Shown here: positions 1-12,300 of the stretch, piece by piece
How the letters are laid out: every line of letters starts with the position of its first letter
How positions within the stretch are numbered: the first letter of the stretch is position 1
Source of the DNA: a virus
IMG/VR virus record: IMGVR_UViG_3300009172_000012
Location: 1-43,259 of that record
DNA: 43,259 nt
Reading direction: 5' to 3' (one strand)
The notes under the pieces: model-generated
Seen by the model: the letters and a program-made list of their open reading frames with translations, nothing else
What the model was told of the DNA's origin: nothing
Databases searched by the model: none
Position numbers and translations under genes: made by a program

Positions 1-896
1 ACGAAGTATCTGTTTTCTGAAAAGTCATACTGGCCTGTGCCAGTCCCATTTTCTAGGGTCATCTCCATTCTGGCATAATCGTAATCCGCTAGCGTTGCTC
101 CCTCGCCAGACGCAAACTCTAGGATAATACGAACCTCATCTGGGACTGCAGCTGTTTGGCCATCTTTGTTTACCAAAGAAAATGCAAACCTAATTTCATC
201 TGCTGGGGACTGCTTGTCAAAAGATCCGACACTAATACCATTAAGGTGGACATGGTTTCCAGAATCCACAGTTAGCCTACCAGCGGCGTCAGAAGAGATG
301 TCTGACATGTCTCCACGTATCATCATGATGTTATTTAAGAATCTGCAACGCTCATTGCGAGCGACCCTCTCGCTTGACGTAAATATTCTGTTGTCCGCGT
401 TTGTTTGAAATACTGGGTAGTCCTCTAGAGTTCCATCGAGGTCGAGGTCATACTCTCCAATAATAACATCGTCATTTGCATCTCCATCAAGAGGCGTGTA
501 TATTGAGGAAATTGCTTGGGCTAATTCTGCGGAGTGGTATTCCCAGTTTTCAGTTTGGGTAAACCCATACAAGAGTCTGCTATCTGTGGTCGTAGCAGAG
601 GGGTTTGATCCTGCAGAGAACACTCCAACCTCTGTAATCTCATACCTTTCTTCAGTTGGCAACTCTGCGGTTAGAACTATCTTATCTATTCCGCCTTCTT
701 TTACATACCCACGAGAAATTATTGGTGAGCGGAACATCTCAAAGTCAAGAGACTCTTTTGCTGAGTAATCGCCAAAGTCGCCCAAGTCCCTATCCACCGC
801 CTGAGGTCCACAACCAACTGCAATGTACGAAGCGTAGGCTGGAGCTTGGCCAACTAGATACTTTGCCAAAATGTTCTTACCAGTATTTGTTATCAT
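1..896 (-). CDS. Minor tail protein, 3' end cut by window edge
   Basis: The ATG at 896 follows the purine-rich stretch AAGGGA at a good distance, and the frame stays open to the left edge, giving about 298 residues. The N-terminus reads MITNTGKNILAKYLVGQAPA, then YIAVGCG. I associate this opening with minor tail proteins lying after the tape measure in actinophages; that is recollection, not a search. Residues about 60-100 contain EITEVGVFSAG, a beta-rich pattern seen in many tail-tip and baseplate-associated proteins. It is the last visible gene of the tail-tip operon, 24 bases after the preceding stop. Its exact role (baseplate wedge, fibre adaptor or other) cannot be told from this fragment. 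Confidence 0.75.
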   Translation of the reverse strand, partial: MITNTGKNILAKYLVGQAPAYASYIAVGCGPQAVDRDLGDFGDYSAKESLDFEMFRSPIISRGYVKEGGIDKIVLTAELPTEERYEITEVGVFSAGSNPSATTTDSRLLYGFTQTENWEYHSAELAQAISSIYTPLDGDANDDVIIGEYDLDLDGTLEDYPVFQTNADNRIFTSSERVARNERCRFLNNIMMIRGDMSDISSDAAGRLTVDSGNHVHLNGISVGSFDKQSPADEIRFAFSLVNKDGQTAAVPDEVRIILEFASGEGATLADYDYARMEMTLENGTGTGQYDFSENRYF

Positions 897-920
897 AATT
901 CCCTTATTTTTTCACTTGAT

Positions 921-1415
921 TTAAGATAGTCCCGATGGATATATTGTATCACCTAAGATATCTCCAGCAGATAGAACTTGGATCTCTACCTCATACTCAG
1001 GGTCTAAGTTTATCAGATCTACGACGATATCGCCAGTGTTTGGGTCTAGATATATGTGATCTCCACCCTCACCGTTGCCTACAATTGGAACATGGTCTCC
1101 AAGCTCTATAGAGAAGCTCCTAAATAGCCTGTCTGCGGTATTCTGTAGTGCAAGAATGTTTAGCGGGTTATACTTTAGGTTTATCTCTGCAAGGTTAGCT
1201 ATCGGTTGGTAAATTATATTCTGTCCATTGATTGTATCGTGCCTAGCAATGTTTAGTATTTCTTTTCCGCCAATGTTTTCAAAGGTTAGCTTTGCCATTA
1301 GCTCTATTGGCAAAGCCTCATTAGTTATCAGGACTATGTCTGGGGACGCTATCTTAATGTTTGCATCTGCTGTGTTTGAGTAAGGAACTGGAATGTTCGG
1401 GGTTGCATCTACCAT
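921..1415 (-). CDS. Tail-tip associated structural protein, 164 aa
   Basis: The start codon overlaps the stop of the preceding 1432-aa gene by one base (TAATG), so translation is probably coupled. The protein is acidic and beta-rich, with no signal peptide or membrane segment. It has a central stretch resembling IYQPIANLAEINLKYNPLN and a C-terminal half rich in GD/DP turns. Position between two minor tail genes suggests a small baseplate or tail-tip component. I do not recognise a named domain and the function is inferred from context only. Confidence 0.7.
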   Translation of the reverse strand: MVDATPNIPVPYSNTADANIKIASPDIVLITNEALPIELMAKLTFENIGGKEILNIARHDTINGQNIIYQPIANLAEINLKYNPLNILALQNTADRLFRSFSIELGDHVPIVGNGEGGDHIYLDPNTGDIVVDLINLDPEYEVEIQVLSAGDILGDTIYPSGLS

Positions 1416-4400
1416 TACAAAACCTCACTAACATATGCGACCATTGATGGTCCTTTATCTGATCTCTCGTATTCAATACTATAAACTACGAACCTGGTAT
1501 CTGGGTCACCAGTTTCTGATATGCCCTCATTGTTTAGATAATCAACCTTAACGATGTCTCCCAGCTGTAGTGTTGGCATTCCAAATATCTTTATGCCAAC
1601 AGACTTCCTAGGCTTCATTATTTTTGATATCATCCACCCCATCAGGTTATTGGCATCGTCTTGTGTTTGAATGTAGGGAGCCTCTAAAGAAAAATCTTTT
1701 TTGCCATAAGTAAGGCGACTAAATTTTATGTCCTGGTACTGCTGCTTGGCAACAGAAGGAGAGGATATTGTACTTGTAGAAGAAAATGAAACATTTGAGA
1801 AATCGCTCTTCTTGGTAAAGTACTCGTCAACAGAGTATTCCTTTTGTGACTCTTGCGTAAAAGTAACCCCCTGAATCCTTAGGTAATTTCCGCTTGATTC
1901 ATCTAGGCTAAGAGCCGTGTCTGTAGCATTGAATATTAAGAACTCTGCCCCGTAGGCTCCAGCCATAAAACCAGATACCGTATACCCCTTTAGTCCGTTG
2001 TAGGTAGGAGCCAGCTGTGCCGACAGTGCTGGGTAAGCCTTGTCATACCTTACGTTAAAGTATGAAGCCTCCCTCATAATTGTTCCAAACTCTTCGAAGT
2101 AAAGGTCGTACCTTGGTGGCTCAGATGGGCTGATTCCAGCAAGGTGTGTCTGCTTAACCATTCCACTCATAGAATATTTTCTAAAGGATTCGTTTACAGT
2201 TATCTCATCATCTCCGAAGATAGAGCTGATGGTTGTGTTTACAGCAAAGGCAGTGTTCTGGCTGTAGTTGTTTGCTACGGCATATATGTTTTCGAACATA
2301 CACCTAGCTGAACCACGTACGAATATGCCCATGTTGTTATATATAGGTAGTGGATTTTCATCATCTACCGACGAAATAAGATTATTATTTATATAGAGAT
2401 AGAACCTTCTGGACGATCCTATATCTTCATACTCTACCGCAAGGTCATAAACAGTTGGGTTTGACTCTCCGACAACCCTCTCTTGCCCTACAAAGCTTCC
2501 AGAGTCTGCTATTATGCTTGAGATGCCACTCCACAGCTTTACTGGGATTGCTTTATCTGTACCAACCTCTTTAGTTATTTTATAAAACACAATGTTGAAT
2601 AGCTCTAGGTCTGATCCAAAATCATTAACGTCTATGTCTGTTAATGAGATTATCTCAAAGTAGTAACCGTTATTGGTTTCTGGGTTTACCATTAAGGCTA
2701 GGCCTCCAGATGCACCACCGACGTTTATATTCTTTTCTGGTGTTGAACCAGCAACCTCATAGTATGTTGAACTGCCCACTGGAGTTTGACCACGATTTTC
2801 GTTATTCTCAATCTTGCCTATGATTCGCATTCTGGTTCCAAAGTGCTTAAACTTATTGTCTAATGGCTTATGAACGTATGATATAAAATCTACTGGGGAC
2901 TCTGTGGTAGCAAACTTTGGTCCATTCAGTATCAGGGCTGAGGACTGCACAGATCCCTTTTGAGTAGAGTAAAGGCTATTGATGGTCGTCTCATTTATGT
3001 ATGAGCTGCTAAGGAAGTTTCTAATTATTCCATTTCTGGTTGTCTTTTTTGCAAGCTCATTATCTACCCCTGCTGTGCCTACTTCTGTAGATGGCACTGC
3101 AGTTCTTGAGAATAAGTACTGCGACTCCATTGAGCATCCACGCACATTGTTGTTGTCATACCAGTACGGGTCTATACCAGCTGCGTGGTTTGTTATTTCT
3201 GTTCCGAACTGTCCCCTACCGTGCCTGGCCACAGCGCCATTTGAAAGGTATGTAACGCCATCTATATCTTCATAGCTTGGCTCTGAGTATATCCTAATTA
3301 ATCCAGTTGGATACATCTTTCCATTAAATGGGATATTTGCAAAATACTTTTGATACTCTTGAGAGCTTGATACCCACACATTTCCAATTCCAGATACATT
3401 GAACTGAGTAGCGTCATACTTTATAACTTCTCCGTTAGCATAAAAATAACCAGAATGCCTAGCAAGCCAATAGACACCCTCTCCGAAGTCAATGACATTG
3501 TTTGTAACCACCCTGTTTACTACCTCTGGGACACTGGATGCCAGGTCTGAGTTTAGTGGTATGGCTGATAGCACATAGCTAGACTGGGCTCCAGTCTGAT
3601 CGTTTTGAGACTTTGTTAGCTCTGTCCCAGCTACCTCCCACAATAGCGCTGGCCTGTAAATCCAAAATCTATCCTGGTCTAATAGAGAAGCTTGCTTAAT
3701 TGATCCAACAGATTTCTGTAGATACCTAGACGTGTAATTTATCTTTCCATCATTGTAAACCTGGTTGTCTTGCGAGGTTATCTCTTCAATATTTGCCAAT
3801 TTAATATTGGTTGCTTGGTTGCTATAAACTGCTGAGCGTGAGGAGTCCTTGGTTCCACGAAGTGTCGTGTCGGTTGTCCTGGTTGTCTCTAACGGCATCA
3901 TGTAGTCTTTGCTCATCATGATGAAGTTGTTGTACTCGTCAAAGAACATAGATGTTTGTGTTGAGACAGCTATGTCGTTCAGCACTTCCGCTATCGTCTT
4001 ATCTGGTCCAACATAAAAGAATGGAATAATATTTTCTGACTCGTCTGGTGCTTTTAAGAACTTATAATTAGAAAAACCAATGGAGTCAAGGAGCAGAGAT
4101 GTGGCATAACTAACTGATGCATTCGGTATGAGAAGCTGAGGGGCAGTCAGGGACTCAAAATAAAAGAATAAGTCTCTTAGCTGTATAGACACAGACCTAT
4201 CGTTTGTTCCAATTGCTGGGAACCCATCTGAGTACACAACCTTTATGGGTACTGACAATGCCACGTTGTCTACGTATATCTTTTCATATAGCTTTATCTG
4301 AAAGCTTCTACCGACAAATGATGAGATTATGCTGTCGCTATTTGCTGCACTAAAAGATTGATCGTAGTCAAAAAGATCTAGAGACCCCGTTGAGGCGAGT

Positions 4401-5713
4401 AGCTGACCTACGGGCATTCCGCTAATTCCAAGGTCTGATGCGTTTTTGGAAACCTTAAATCTTGTTACCTTTTCAGAAAGATCTACGGTTAGTCTTGGCG
4501 ATAGCTCGATTAGGTCAAAGGTTGAGTCTTGCACATTCATGGTATCTACGGCAACTCTTAGTCCAGAGATGTACTGAAACTCTGTGTTTTTTGTTTCGCC
4601 AGTTGCTGGCTCTACGTAAGATGCTGGACCTGATAGCACAGTTACGAAGTTTGGATTCTGGCTATCTGAATCCTCGGACAACTTCCATCCATATGCTGGA
4701 ATAAAGCTTTCGTAAGATGTCCCTGTCCAGATATAATAAGTACCCACGTCAGTTGCTGAGGACCTTACAAGGTAAGCATTTCCTGTAAAAGTATCTTGTG
4801 GAAGAAGTGTTGCCGAAGTAAGATCACTAGCCTTTAAAAATATGTTCGAGTATTGCTCTGGCACAATCAAACCATAAGAAATCTCAACGTAACCGTCGGC
4901 ACCAATAATTGCAGTTCCATCCGACCTTACAGAGTTCTGAGTAAAAGATACAGCATCTATCCAGTTGTCATTGTAAAGGTATTGGATCTTCCATTTAACG
5001 GGTGTAGTCTGGTTTGCATACCCATAGAACGGATCGCTAAATGCTGATGATAGGTTGGAGAATGGACCCAGATCTACGCTACCAACATTTGTTTGCATCT
5101 TTACGACTACCCTGTTTGCTGGCACTGGGTCTTTGTATATAACAAATGGAGCTGTGTCGTCGATGTAGTAGTCGGACTGGTATGGCTGGCTGGCTATTCC
5201 TCGCTCCACTCCAGAGTCTGTCCTATAAGATGTCCAATACTTGAACTGGTCATCCTTGTGTGCCATGTAGTACCTAGGTCTTTTAGCCTGGTCTGGATTA
5301 GAGTGAAACGTGTACCTGTCTGAGAAATACCTTAGCTTAGATATTCCAGACCTTGGCCTAAATTTGTTAAAGCATGACTCTAGTGAAAACAATAACTTTT
5401 CTTTGTCTTTACTGGATACGAATGTTAGTGGTAGCTCGTTGTTATCGTACCCTCCGTCAATGACTACGTCTGCATCTGTGGCTCCAGTATAAAAATTACC
5501 TTCGTCGTATTCGCTAAAGTTATTTGGTAGGGCAGAATAAACACTTTGATTTGCTGGGGTTAGAGTTATTCTTTCGAGTGGCCTGTATCTGTAGTTGCCG
5601 ATATAGGAAATGTTTTCTGCAATGTTCATGTTCCATTCTGCTATTACCTCAGACTGGGCCTTTACTACTGAAGAAGTTTCTAGGTGCTCTTTAAGAATGT
5701 CATTTTGAAACAT
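1415..5713 (-). CDS. Large minor tail protein / tail-tip hub, 1432 aa
   Basis: The start at 5713 (MFQNDIL) is chosen over an in-frame ATG 33 bases upstream because it forms a TAATG overlap with the preceding stop, the junction type used throughout this operon. Residues about 1000-1190 look like a LamG/concanavalin-like sandwich (YYFEIISLTDID, later FYLYINNNLISSV). The C-terminal 100 residues (LMGWMISKIMKPRKSVG, then LQLGDIVKVDY and FVVYSIEYE) resemble the barrel region of baseplate hub proteins. Size and place, second gene after the tape measure, fit a tail-tip hub or Tal-like protein that carries receptor-contacting domains. No peptidoglycan hydrolase motif was seen. The hub role is inferred. 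Confidence 0.8.
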   Translation of the reverse strand: MFQNDILKEHLETSSVVKAQSEVIAEWNMNIAENISYIGNYRYRPLERITLTPANQSVYSALPNNFSEYDEGNFYTGATDADVVIDGGYDNNELPLTFVSSKDKEKLLFSLESCFNKFRPRSGISKLRYFSDRYTFHSNPDQAKRPRYYMAHKDDQFKYWTSYRTDSGVERGIASQPYQSDYYIDDTAPFVIYKDPVPANRVVVKMQTNVGSVDLGPFSNLSSAFSDPFYGYANQTTPVKWKIQYLYNDNWIDAVSFTQNSVRSDGTAIIGADGYVEISYGLIVPEQYSNIFLKASDLTSATLLPQDTFTGNAYLVRSSATDVGTYYIWTGTSYESFIPAYGWKLSEDSDSQNPNFVTVLSGPASYVEPATGETKNTEFQYISGLRVAVDTMNVQDSTFDLIELSPRLTVDLSEKVTRFKVSKNASDLGISGMPVGQLLASTGSLDLFDYDQSFSAANSDSIISSFVGRSFQIKLYEKIYVDNVALSVPIKVVYSDGFPAIGTNDRSVSIQLRDLFFYFESLTAPQLLIPNASVSYATSLLLDSIGFSNYKFLKAPDESENIIPFFYVGPDKTIAEVLNDIAVSTQTSMFFDEYNNFIMMSKDYMMPLETTRTTDTTLRGTKDSSRSAVYSNQATNIKLANIEEITSQDNQVYNDGKINYTSRYLQKSVGSIKQASLLDQDRFWIYRPALLWEVAGTELTKSQNDQTGAQSSYVLSAIPLNSDLASSVPEVVNRVVTNNVIDFGEGVYWLARHSGYFYANGEVIKYDATQFNVSGIGNVWVSSSQEYQKYFANIPFNGKMYPTGLIRIYSEPSYEDIDGVTYLSNGAVARHGRGQFGTEITNHAAGIDPYWYDNNNVRGCSMESQYLFSRTAVPSTEVGTAGVDNELAKKTTRNGIIRNFLSSSYINETTINSLYSTQKGSVQSSALILNGPKFATTESPVDFISYVHKPLDNKFKHFGTRMRIIGKIENNENRGQTPVGSSTYYEVAGSTPEKNINVGGASGGLALMVNPETNNGYYFEIISLTDIDVNDFGSDLELFNIVFYKITKEVGTDKAIPVKLWSGISSIIADSGSFVGQERVVGESNPTVYDLAVEYEDIGSSRRFYLYINNNLISSVDDENPLPIYNNMGIFVRGSARCMFENIYAVANNYSQNTAFAVNTTISSIFGDDEITVNESFRKYSMSGMVKQTHLAGISPSEPPRYDLYFEEFGTIMREASYFNVRYDKAYPALSAQLAPTYNGLKGYTVSGFMAGAYGAEFLIFNATDTALSLDESSGNYLRIQGVTFTQESQKEYSVDEYFTKKSDFSNVSFSSTSTISSPSVAKQQYQDIKFSRLTYGKKDFSLEAPYIQTQDDANNLMGWMISKIMKPRKSVGIKIFGMPTLQLGDIVKVDYLNNEGISETGDPDTRFVVYSIEYERSDKGPSMVAYVSEVL

Positions 5714-6351
5714 TATGCCTCTTCCAGAGATAGAGATATGTTCCAAAAATCAAAGGTGCTTGTCCCACGCTTTTCAACGCTGTAATTAAAGTCTGCAAAG
5801 AAGACTTCTACAATTTCATTATACTTATTCATATTGCTAAAGGCTGCTGCATCGTCTCCAAAATTCTTGTAGTTGTCATAAGCCAGGTATACCCAGAACG
5901 ACCCTTGGTGATTGTTGTACCAATCTAATATTTCTACACCCCCAGCTCCACCATCTGTAGTAAACTCTGCGGTAGTACCCTTGTATGGAGATACCCCTCC
6001 TGCCTCAGTGAAGCCAGCTAGGGTGTTGTATGCCCTGGATGGTAGCAGTGTCCAAGATGTGCTTATTGTTATCTTGTCTGCAATATGGTATGAGCGCATT
6101 CTTCCATTAATAGTTCTTTGTCTCTGCTCTATTCTTTCAGTGTTAATGCTGACTGGAGCACGATTGTCATCGGATAGAATTATAAATTGATTTAATAGTG
6201 TAGTGTCTGACTCCGCCGTTGCTGTTCCTACTTCAAGCCCGTCTGGCACATAGAAACCATTAACTAGGGTTCCAGGATTGTCGGCAAGGAGCATTCCCTG
6301 TGGCCTACCACGGGATCCCTGGCGTCCTAAAAGATAGTCTTTTGTTGCCAT
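5713..6351 (-). CDS. Distal-tail-like minor tail protein, 212 aa
   Basis: This gene lies directly after the tape measure and overlaps its stop by one base (TAATG). The protein is beta-rich and lacks a signal peptide. A central ISTSWTLLPSRAY segment and a C-terminal EVFFADFNYSVEKRG then DFWNISLSLEE pattern fit a structural beta-sandwich. In siphophages the gene after the tape measure commonly encodes the distal tail (Dit) protein joining the tube to the tip. I assign that role by position, not by a motif I can name. Its TAA stop also overlaps the next ATG by one base. Confidence 0.7.
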   Translation of the reverse strand: MATKDYLLGRQGSRGRPQGMLLADNPGTLVNGFYVPDGLEVGTATAESDTTLLNQFIILSDDNRAPVSINTERIEQRQRTINGRMRSYHIADKITISTSWTLLPSRAYNTLAGFTEAGGVSPYKGTTAEFTTDGGAGGVEILDWYNNHQGSFWVYLAYDNYKNFGDDAAAFSNMNKYNEIVEVFFADFNYSVEKRGTSTFDFWNISLSLEEA

Positions 6352-9300
6352 TAGAACTTGTTGCTCCTAATTCTTTGTGAGTCAATCTGCTTAATCTGAG
6401 TCATAACTGATCTAGCAATCTGGTCTGGGTTAGCATCTGATTTTACGCTTACGTTTACACTATAATTATACACTGATTCGCCTGCATATGTTCCGTTATT
6501 TATAGCCTTTAGGTTTTCAGTTCCGAAACTCTCTACCGCATACTTCTTAACTACGAACTCTCCTGGAGTAAGCATTGCTGGTACTGTGTCTGTGCCCATT
6601 GCATATCCACCAGAAGCAAAGTATTTCGGAACCATTCCGCCCATAGCGTATTTTGGAACCATACCACCCATAGCAAACTTGAGTCCTGTTGACTGCATCA
6701 GCTGAATGTTTTGCTTGGTTAGTGCGGCCTTTTGAGCTGCAGAGATATCTCCACCCCTAACGGAAGCACGATTAGCAAGCACAGTGTCTCTAACCTGGTT
6801 TGCAAAGTCTAGAGGAGAAGCCGCCTGACCCGACTTAACTGCAGCTATAGAAGAAGCTGCTGCTGTGTCTCTGTCTAGAACCGTTACGCCATCCGCACGG
6901 AAGACTGAAGTGGCAGCCTTATCCAATCCGCTGCCCTCGGTCGTTGGAGCCTTCATTCCAGTAAGCTTTTGAAGTAATGCCATTGCGTCTATTAGCATTT
7001 GCACATAGTCTTTACCACGCTGCATGGCTTCGTCAAAGGCTAGCTTGGCATCGTTATATGCCTCTTCCTCTAGAGCAATAGCGTCTAGTCTTAGCTGCTT
7101 TTCTTTGTCTAGTGCTTCTAAAACATACTCTTGCTCTTCTAGCTTCTTCTGTTGCTGGAAAAGCTGCACACTTTGTATTGCATATATCTGGTCTTCTAGT
7201 CCAATTATCTCAGCTAGCTTAACTTCCCTGAGCTGCTCATACGCATAGATCTGGTCTTGGATTGAAAGAATCTCAGCTTCGGTTGCTTTTTTCTGCTGCT
7301 CAAGTGCGAACACTGCCTGAGAGATTTCATACTGCCTCTCTTCAACCTGTACCCTGGTTAAACCAGAAGCTGTCTTTAGGCTTTCAATCTCTCGCTCTTG
7401 TGCCGTAGCTAGCTTATTCCTAGCATCTTCAGCTCTTTGAGCAGACTGCTTATCCTTAAGTTCTTTAGCCGCACGTGCCGCGCCAGCGATGTCTCCCTGG
7501 CTAAGGGCGTCAGCTATGTCAAGCTGGGAGCTTTGCTCGTCTGCTAGTTGCTGGTTTATTGAGAGAACCTTGTCCAGAGCTGCGGCTTGATCCTCATACT
7601 TATTGTTTATGGACTCAGTCAGCTTATCAATTATTGTCAGGTCATTAGATAGCACCGAGGACTCATCTTGAAGTGCAGACATTGGCCTGTCAGTGCTTAG
7701 CTCAAGAGATCTCTGTAGGTCAGATATTTCTTTCTGTAGAGCTTCAACTGGCCTGCTAATGCTCATTTCAATGTCGCGTTGCTTGTCGTCGATAGTGGTC
7801 TGTATGCTGTCTATTGACTTTTGAGTCTTTTCGATAGCATCATTTGTGGAATCTACAGCATCTTGTGCACTCTTTACTCTGTCTTGGAAGTCGTCATCTA
7901 CCCTGTCACGCCTGATGCCGAAGGACTCCATTGCTTGTCCATACAAGTTGTCAAACTCGCTCTGTATTCCTTCTGGGGTTGAAAGCTGTATCTTTAGACT
8001 TATCTTCTTGTCCTTCTCTATACCGTTAAGGTAGTCTCTGAGAAGCCTTGCATTTATCTGACCGTCTTCTAGGTCTTTAATGAATTCTTGTGCTAGGGCT
8101 GGGTTGGACAGAATGCCCTCGATCTGGTCTGCCTCATACCCCATCTTACCAAGAGTTTGAGCTACGTTTACGAAAGCGCTATTGAGTTCTCTAGCTGCTG
8201 CTTGCTCTTTTAGCAAACCCTTAATTGCATTACTGCGAGCCAGCGTATCTACCTGCTTTAAGAGGCCCACAAGCCTTTCCCAAGACTTTGTTCCAACCTT
8301 GGTTGTAGCTATTGCAGCAGCAAGTGCAGAGTCTTTGGCGGACTCAAAGGCTTGAGTTATGCTAAAGCCTTGCTGGCGGAGCTTATTGTAAGCAGAGTTG
8401 GTTTCCTGTAGCTGCTGCCTTTCTTCTTTAAGGCCTTCTATTGCTTTTTGGAATGGAGACTGCTGGTTGCCGCCAGAAGGTGCTCTAATCTTCTTTTCTA
8501 GATCCAAGATAGCTGACATAGTTTCCACAAACATATCGTAATCTTCTGCGCTCATGGCGGCTTTAGCGCCTGCCAAGAACGTGCTATTTCCAATTATGTC
8601 TAGGGCGTCTGAAACGCTTTGACCGTTTGAGGTCAGCCACGAAAGGACACTGTTCTGCTCTTCTAGGTCGGCTAGGTAAGTCTTCATGTCGGCTTGTCCA
8701 CGGACATCATTGACATCTTCTTCAGAAGCTGCTAGGTCTTTAAGCAAGGCAATAACGGAGTCATAGCTTGATGTGGTTCCAGCTGCTATGTCCTGTGCTT
8801 TTGCGTCTATAAGAAGCTGCCTAGTCTTTTCATCTGTCACTGCGGCAAGAGCTGCTTCTTCGTTGCCCAATGCTTCTAGCAGATCTGGATAAAGGTCTAC
8901 AATATCCTGATTTGCTGTTAACTGGTCGGTGATTGCTTCAGTAGAAAGGGCAATGGCTTCTTGTCTTTCAGTCTCTACGTCAACGGCGGAGGCTTCTGCA
9001 GTTATTCCGATTGCTTTGCCCAGTCTAACTTCAAGCTCAATAATCTTTGTCTGTAGCGCAGCCCTATCTTCTAGGGATGAATTAAAGTCGTCTCCAGCAG
9101 CTAGTATCTCAAAGTCTATTGGCTTAAGGCTAACCCCTGCTTGAATTGCTTCAAACAGTATAAGCTTATTGTTAATGTCATCTATGCCGTCTAGCTGCTT
9201 CTTGTCTACTCCGATATTTGCAAACATCTTTTCTAGCACTGTTCCAGCACTAGGCCCTAAAGAGTTTACGTTAGACAGAAGCTCTCCCACAAGACCGCTA

Positions 9301-12300
9301 TAGGCATCCGCACTTATAGTTCCAGAGCTAAACCCTGTGCTCAAGGTCTCAAAGAAGGATGAATACTCGGAGCCAAGGGCCTGAAGGTCTCCAACCATGT
9401 TGGTTGAGCCAGACATCCCGTCAAAGTTAAAGCTGTTATAGTTATCTAGGTTATAGTCGGCTATGCGGTTTAGTGTTGATTCGTAATCAGAAACTACCTT
9501 TTCAAAAGACTGCTCGGCAGCTGCTTGTATGTTGTCAAAAGTGTCTTCATTCCTAGGATCAAACTTTAATCCTATAGACAGGTCTATGCCTGTCTTTCCA
9601 GCCTCGGAAGCGATAGCCGCAACAAACTCCTGAATCCTAGCTGGATCTGTGCCCTCTGGAGATAGTGCGAGAAGCTCTATTACAAGGCCGTTAAGAGCCC
9701 TCTCGGCTTGGTCTCGTGTCGCATTTCTTATGTTTTGTATGTCTTCTTTAAAGCCACCGTCACTGGCAGACTTGTCCTTTAGGTCTGCAAACTCATCGCT
9801 GGTTCTAATTGCAGCTGCCCTAGCGGACCCTCCAGTTTCTAGACCTTGAACCGAATTTATTTGACTGCTTCTATCCACAGACCTCGTTGCCGCAAAGCCT
9901 ATCAGTCCTACTATTGAGTCAAGCTTCTTACCAGCTGCGAATGCTGCATTTCCCATACCTTCAATTTTTTGCTTTTGCTTTTCTTGAATGTCTCCGACAA
10001 TCTTGAAAGCAGCAAATGCGGTTAGCGCTACTCCTAGGAATGGAATAAACTTTAAGAATAGGGGAACGATCTTTCCTAGCACCCCACCCAAACTGCCTCC
10101 TACGGCAATGAGGTTACCGAAGCTGCTTTTTACTCCGCCAGAGAATACCTTGGTTACTCCAGCTAGGCCCTTAGCTCCTGCTATGGATGCCTTTATTGCA
10201 GCAGGTCCGCCCTTTGCAAAGTCAAGCAAGCTTTGTCCAGCCATCTGGCCTGCCATCTTTTTATAGAGAGCTATGATTAGTGGCAGGATGGCGCTGAGGG
10301 CAAACATGGCATTTGATATTCCAAACACGGCATCTTGCAAACCAGACATTTCTCCGCCTAGTCCGCTAGTAAGCATTGATATGCTGCTAAATGCGAAAGA
10401 AGCCTGCATGATTCCAGATGTCATTCCTTGCATAGACCTGGTAGAGTCTCCAGTAGCTTTTATAAGCTTTTTAGTCTTCATGTCATAGGCGTTGCCCTGC
10501 TTTGCACCAGATGAGACTAGGCCTAGACCAGTGGCATCTGCCCCCTGCATCCTTTGCCTTACACCAGCTGCATAAGCGTTTTGGTTAGTGGTCGATCTGC
10601 GCCCTGCGGGCATGTTGAATATTTGCTGAGATGCTGCTGAAGCTAGCTGTTGTCCTGCTGCGGCCATGTCGTCTTGACCACTTGCCAATCCTTGCTCAAG
10701 TCCAGCTACAAGGTTTTCTCCAGACCGAGATGTTCTCTTGGATGGAGACTGCATCTGTCCAGCTTTGTTGGTAGCATCTACCAGAGCTTTTTGATAAAAG
10801 TCATTTGCTTTTTTAACGTTTCTTTCTGCAGCTCGCTTAAGACCTGGGTTGGCTGACTTTATCTCTGCAACTTTGGTTACCGCAGTAGCTTGCTTAGCAA
10901 ATGCTGGAGATACTTGTTTAGACAACTCTGCATTAGACTCTAGCTTTTGCAAAAGCTTTTTTAGAACCTTTGCTTGAGTGTCCTGCTCGGCCTCTGTTAG
11001 GCTTAGACCTCTCGTGTACTTGTCCATCAGGGTGTCTATCTCTTGCTGAGACGTTCCCATCTCCAACATTGTATCTTTTATAGCTTTTTGGTTATTAGGA
11101 CTCCTAGAGACTGAGCCAGCGAATCTATTCTGAGCTCCTACCTCGGGCTGGAACAGTTGACTATTCCATCCTGCTTTTCCAACTTTCTTTTTGTCGACAT
11201 CTATTATGTGTGCCCTGTCAACTTGTGTTAAGTCTTTTATTTCTGCGTCTGAGAATACTGGGTTTTGACCTGCTTCAATCTTGGTCCTGTTTATCTCTTC
11301 GAGCTCTACCCTTAGCTTTTTGGCTACTGATAGCTGCTGCTCGTACTCCTTGACACCCTCAGCACCTCGCTCATCTGAAAGCTGAGTGCGAACCGAACGC
11401 TTCTCTCCAAACTTGCTAGCACTGTACTTTCTTTCTGTAGAGAATGACTCTGGCAACTTCTTTCCAGAATCTTTCGCTAGCGACCTGACTTTATTTACAA
11501 ACTCATCTTTTGTTACTTTAACGCTTGAGCTTAGCTCGTCAAAGGCTTGGTCAATTAGCTGAGGAGCATCTCTCAACTCTGCAACCAACTTTTCAATTGC
11601 CCTTAGGCTATTTAGATTTCCGACCTCTAGACTATTTCCGCCTGGGGATCTTAAAGTTCCTCCTGGTGTAGCCCCACGGCCCTTCTTGTACCCTGGGATA
11701 TCCCCAGCGACCATACCGTTAATAAGGCCTGCGTACCTTCGTGCCATGTCTTTTGGAATAACCGCTTCACCAGGCTCAAGCATTGCTGGAACCTTGTCTC
11801 CGCTGCCAGTACCTGGAACAGAAACAACTCCGGACTTATACTTTTTAACTGCTCCTCGGCCAATGTTGGTAGCCATTCCAGCGCCACCAAACTGCTGCTG
11901 CCTCTGTATTGCCTTACCGTATGCAGCTGTAAGTTTTTCTATGGCAGCTGCTTCGGATGTGAATGCCTGAGCAAGTCTATTATGAGTTTGTTCTAGAGAT
12001 GCTGCTACCGCCATTTCTTGCAGCTGCTTCTCGGTTAGGTAGTTTGTTTGCTCACCTAGAACTTGAGACTGTTTTCCAGTTTTTTGGAAGATGTTCATTA
12101 CTGCCACAAAACCCTTGATCAGGTTAGCAGCTCCGTTAGCTAGAAGACCAAATGTCATTAGGGCTACTGGACCGATTATGCCAAGGACTCCAACGAGTCC
12201 AGCTACGAATTTCTTAACCCCAACGTCTAGGTTATTGAATTTATCTATTACGTTTGTTGCAAAATCAACTAGAGGGGTAACTATCTGTAAGAACAGTTCT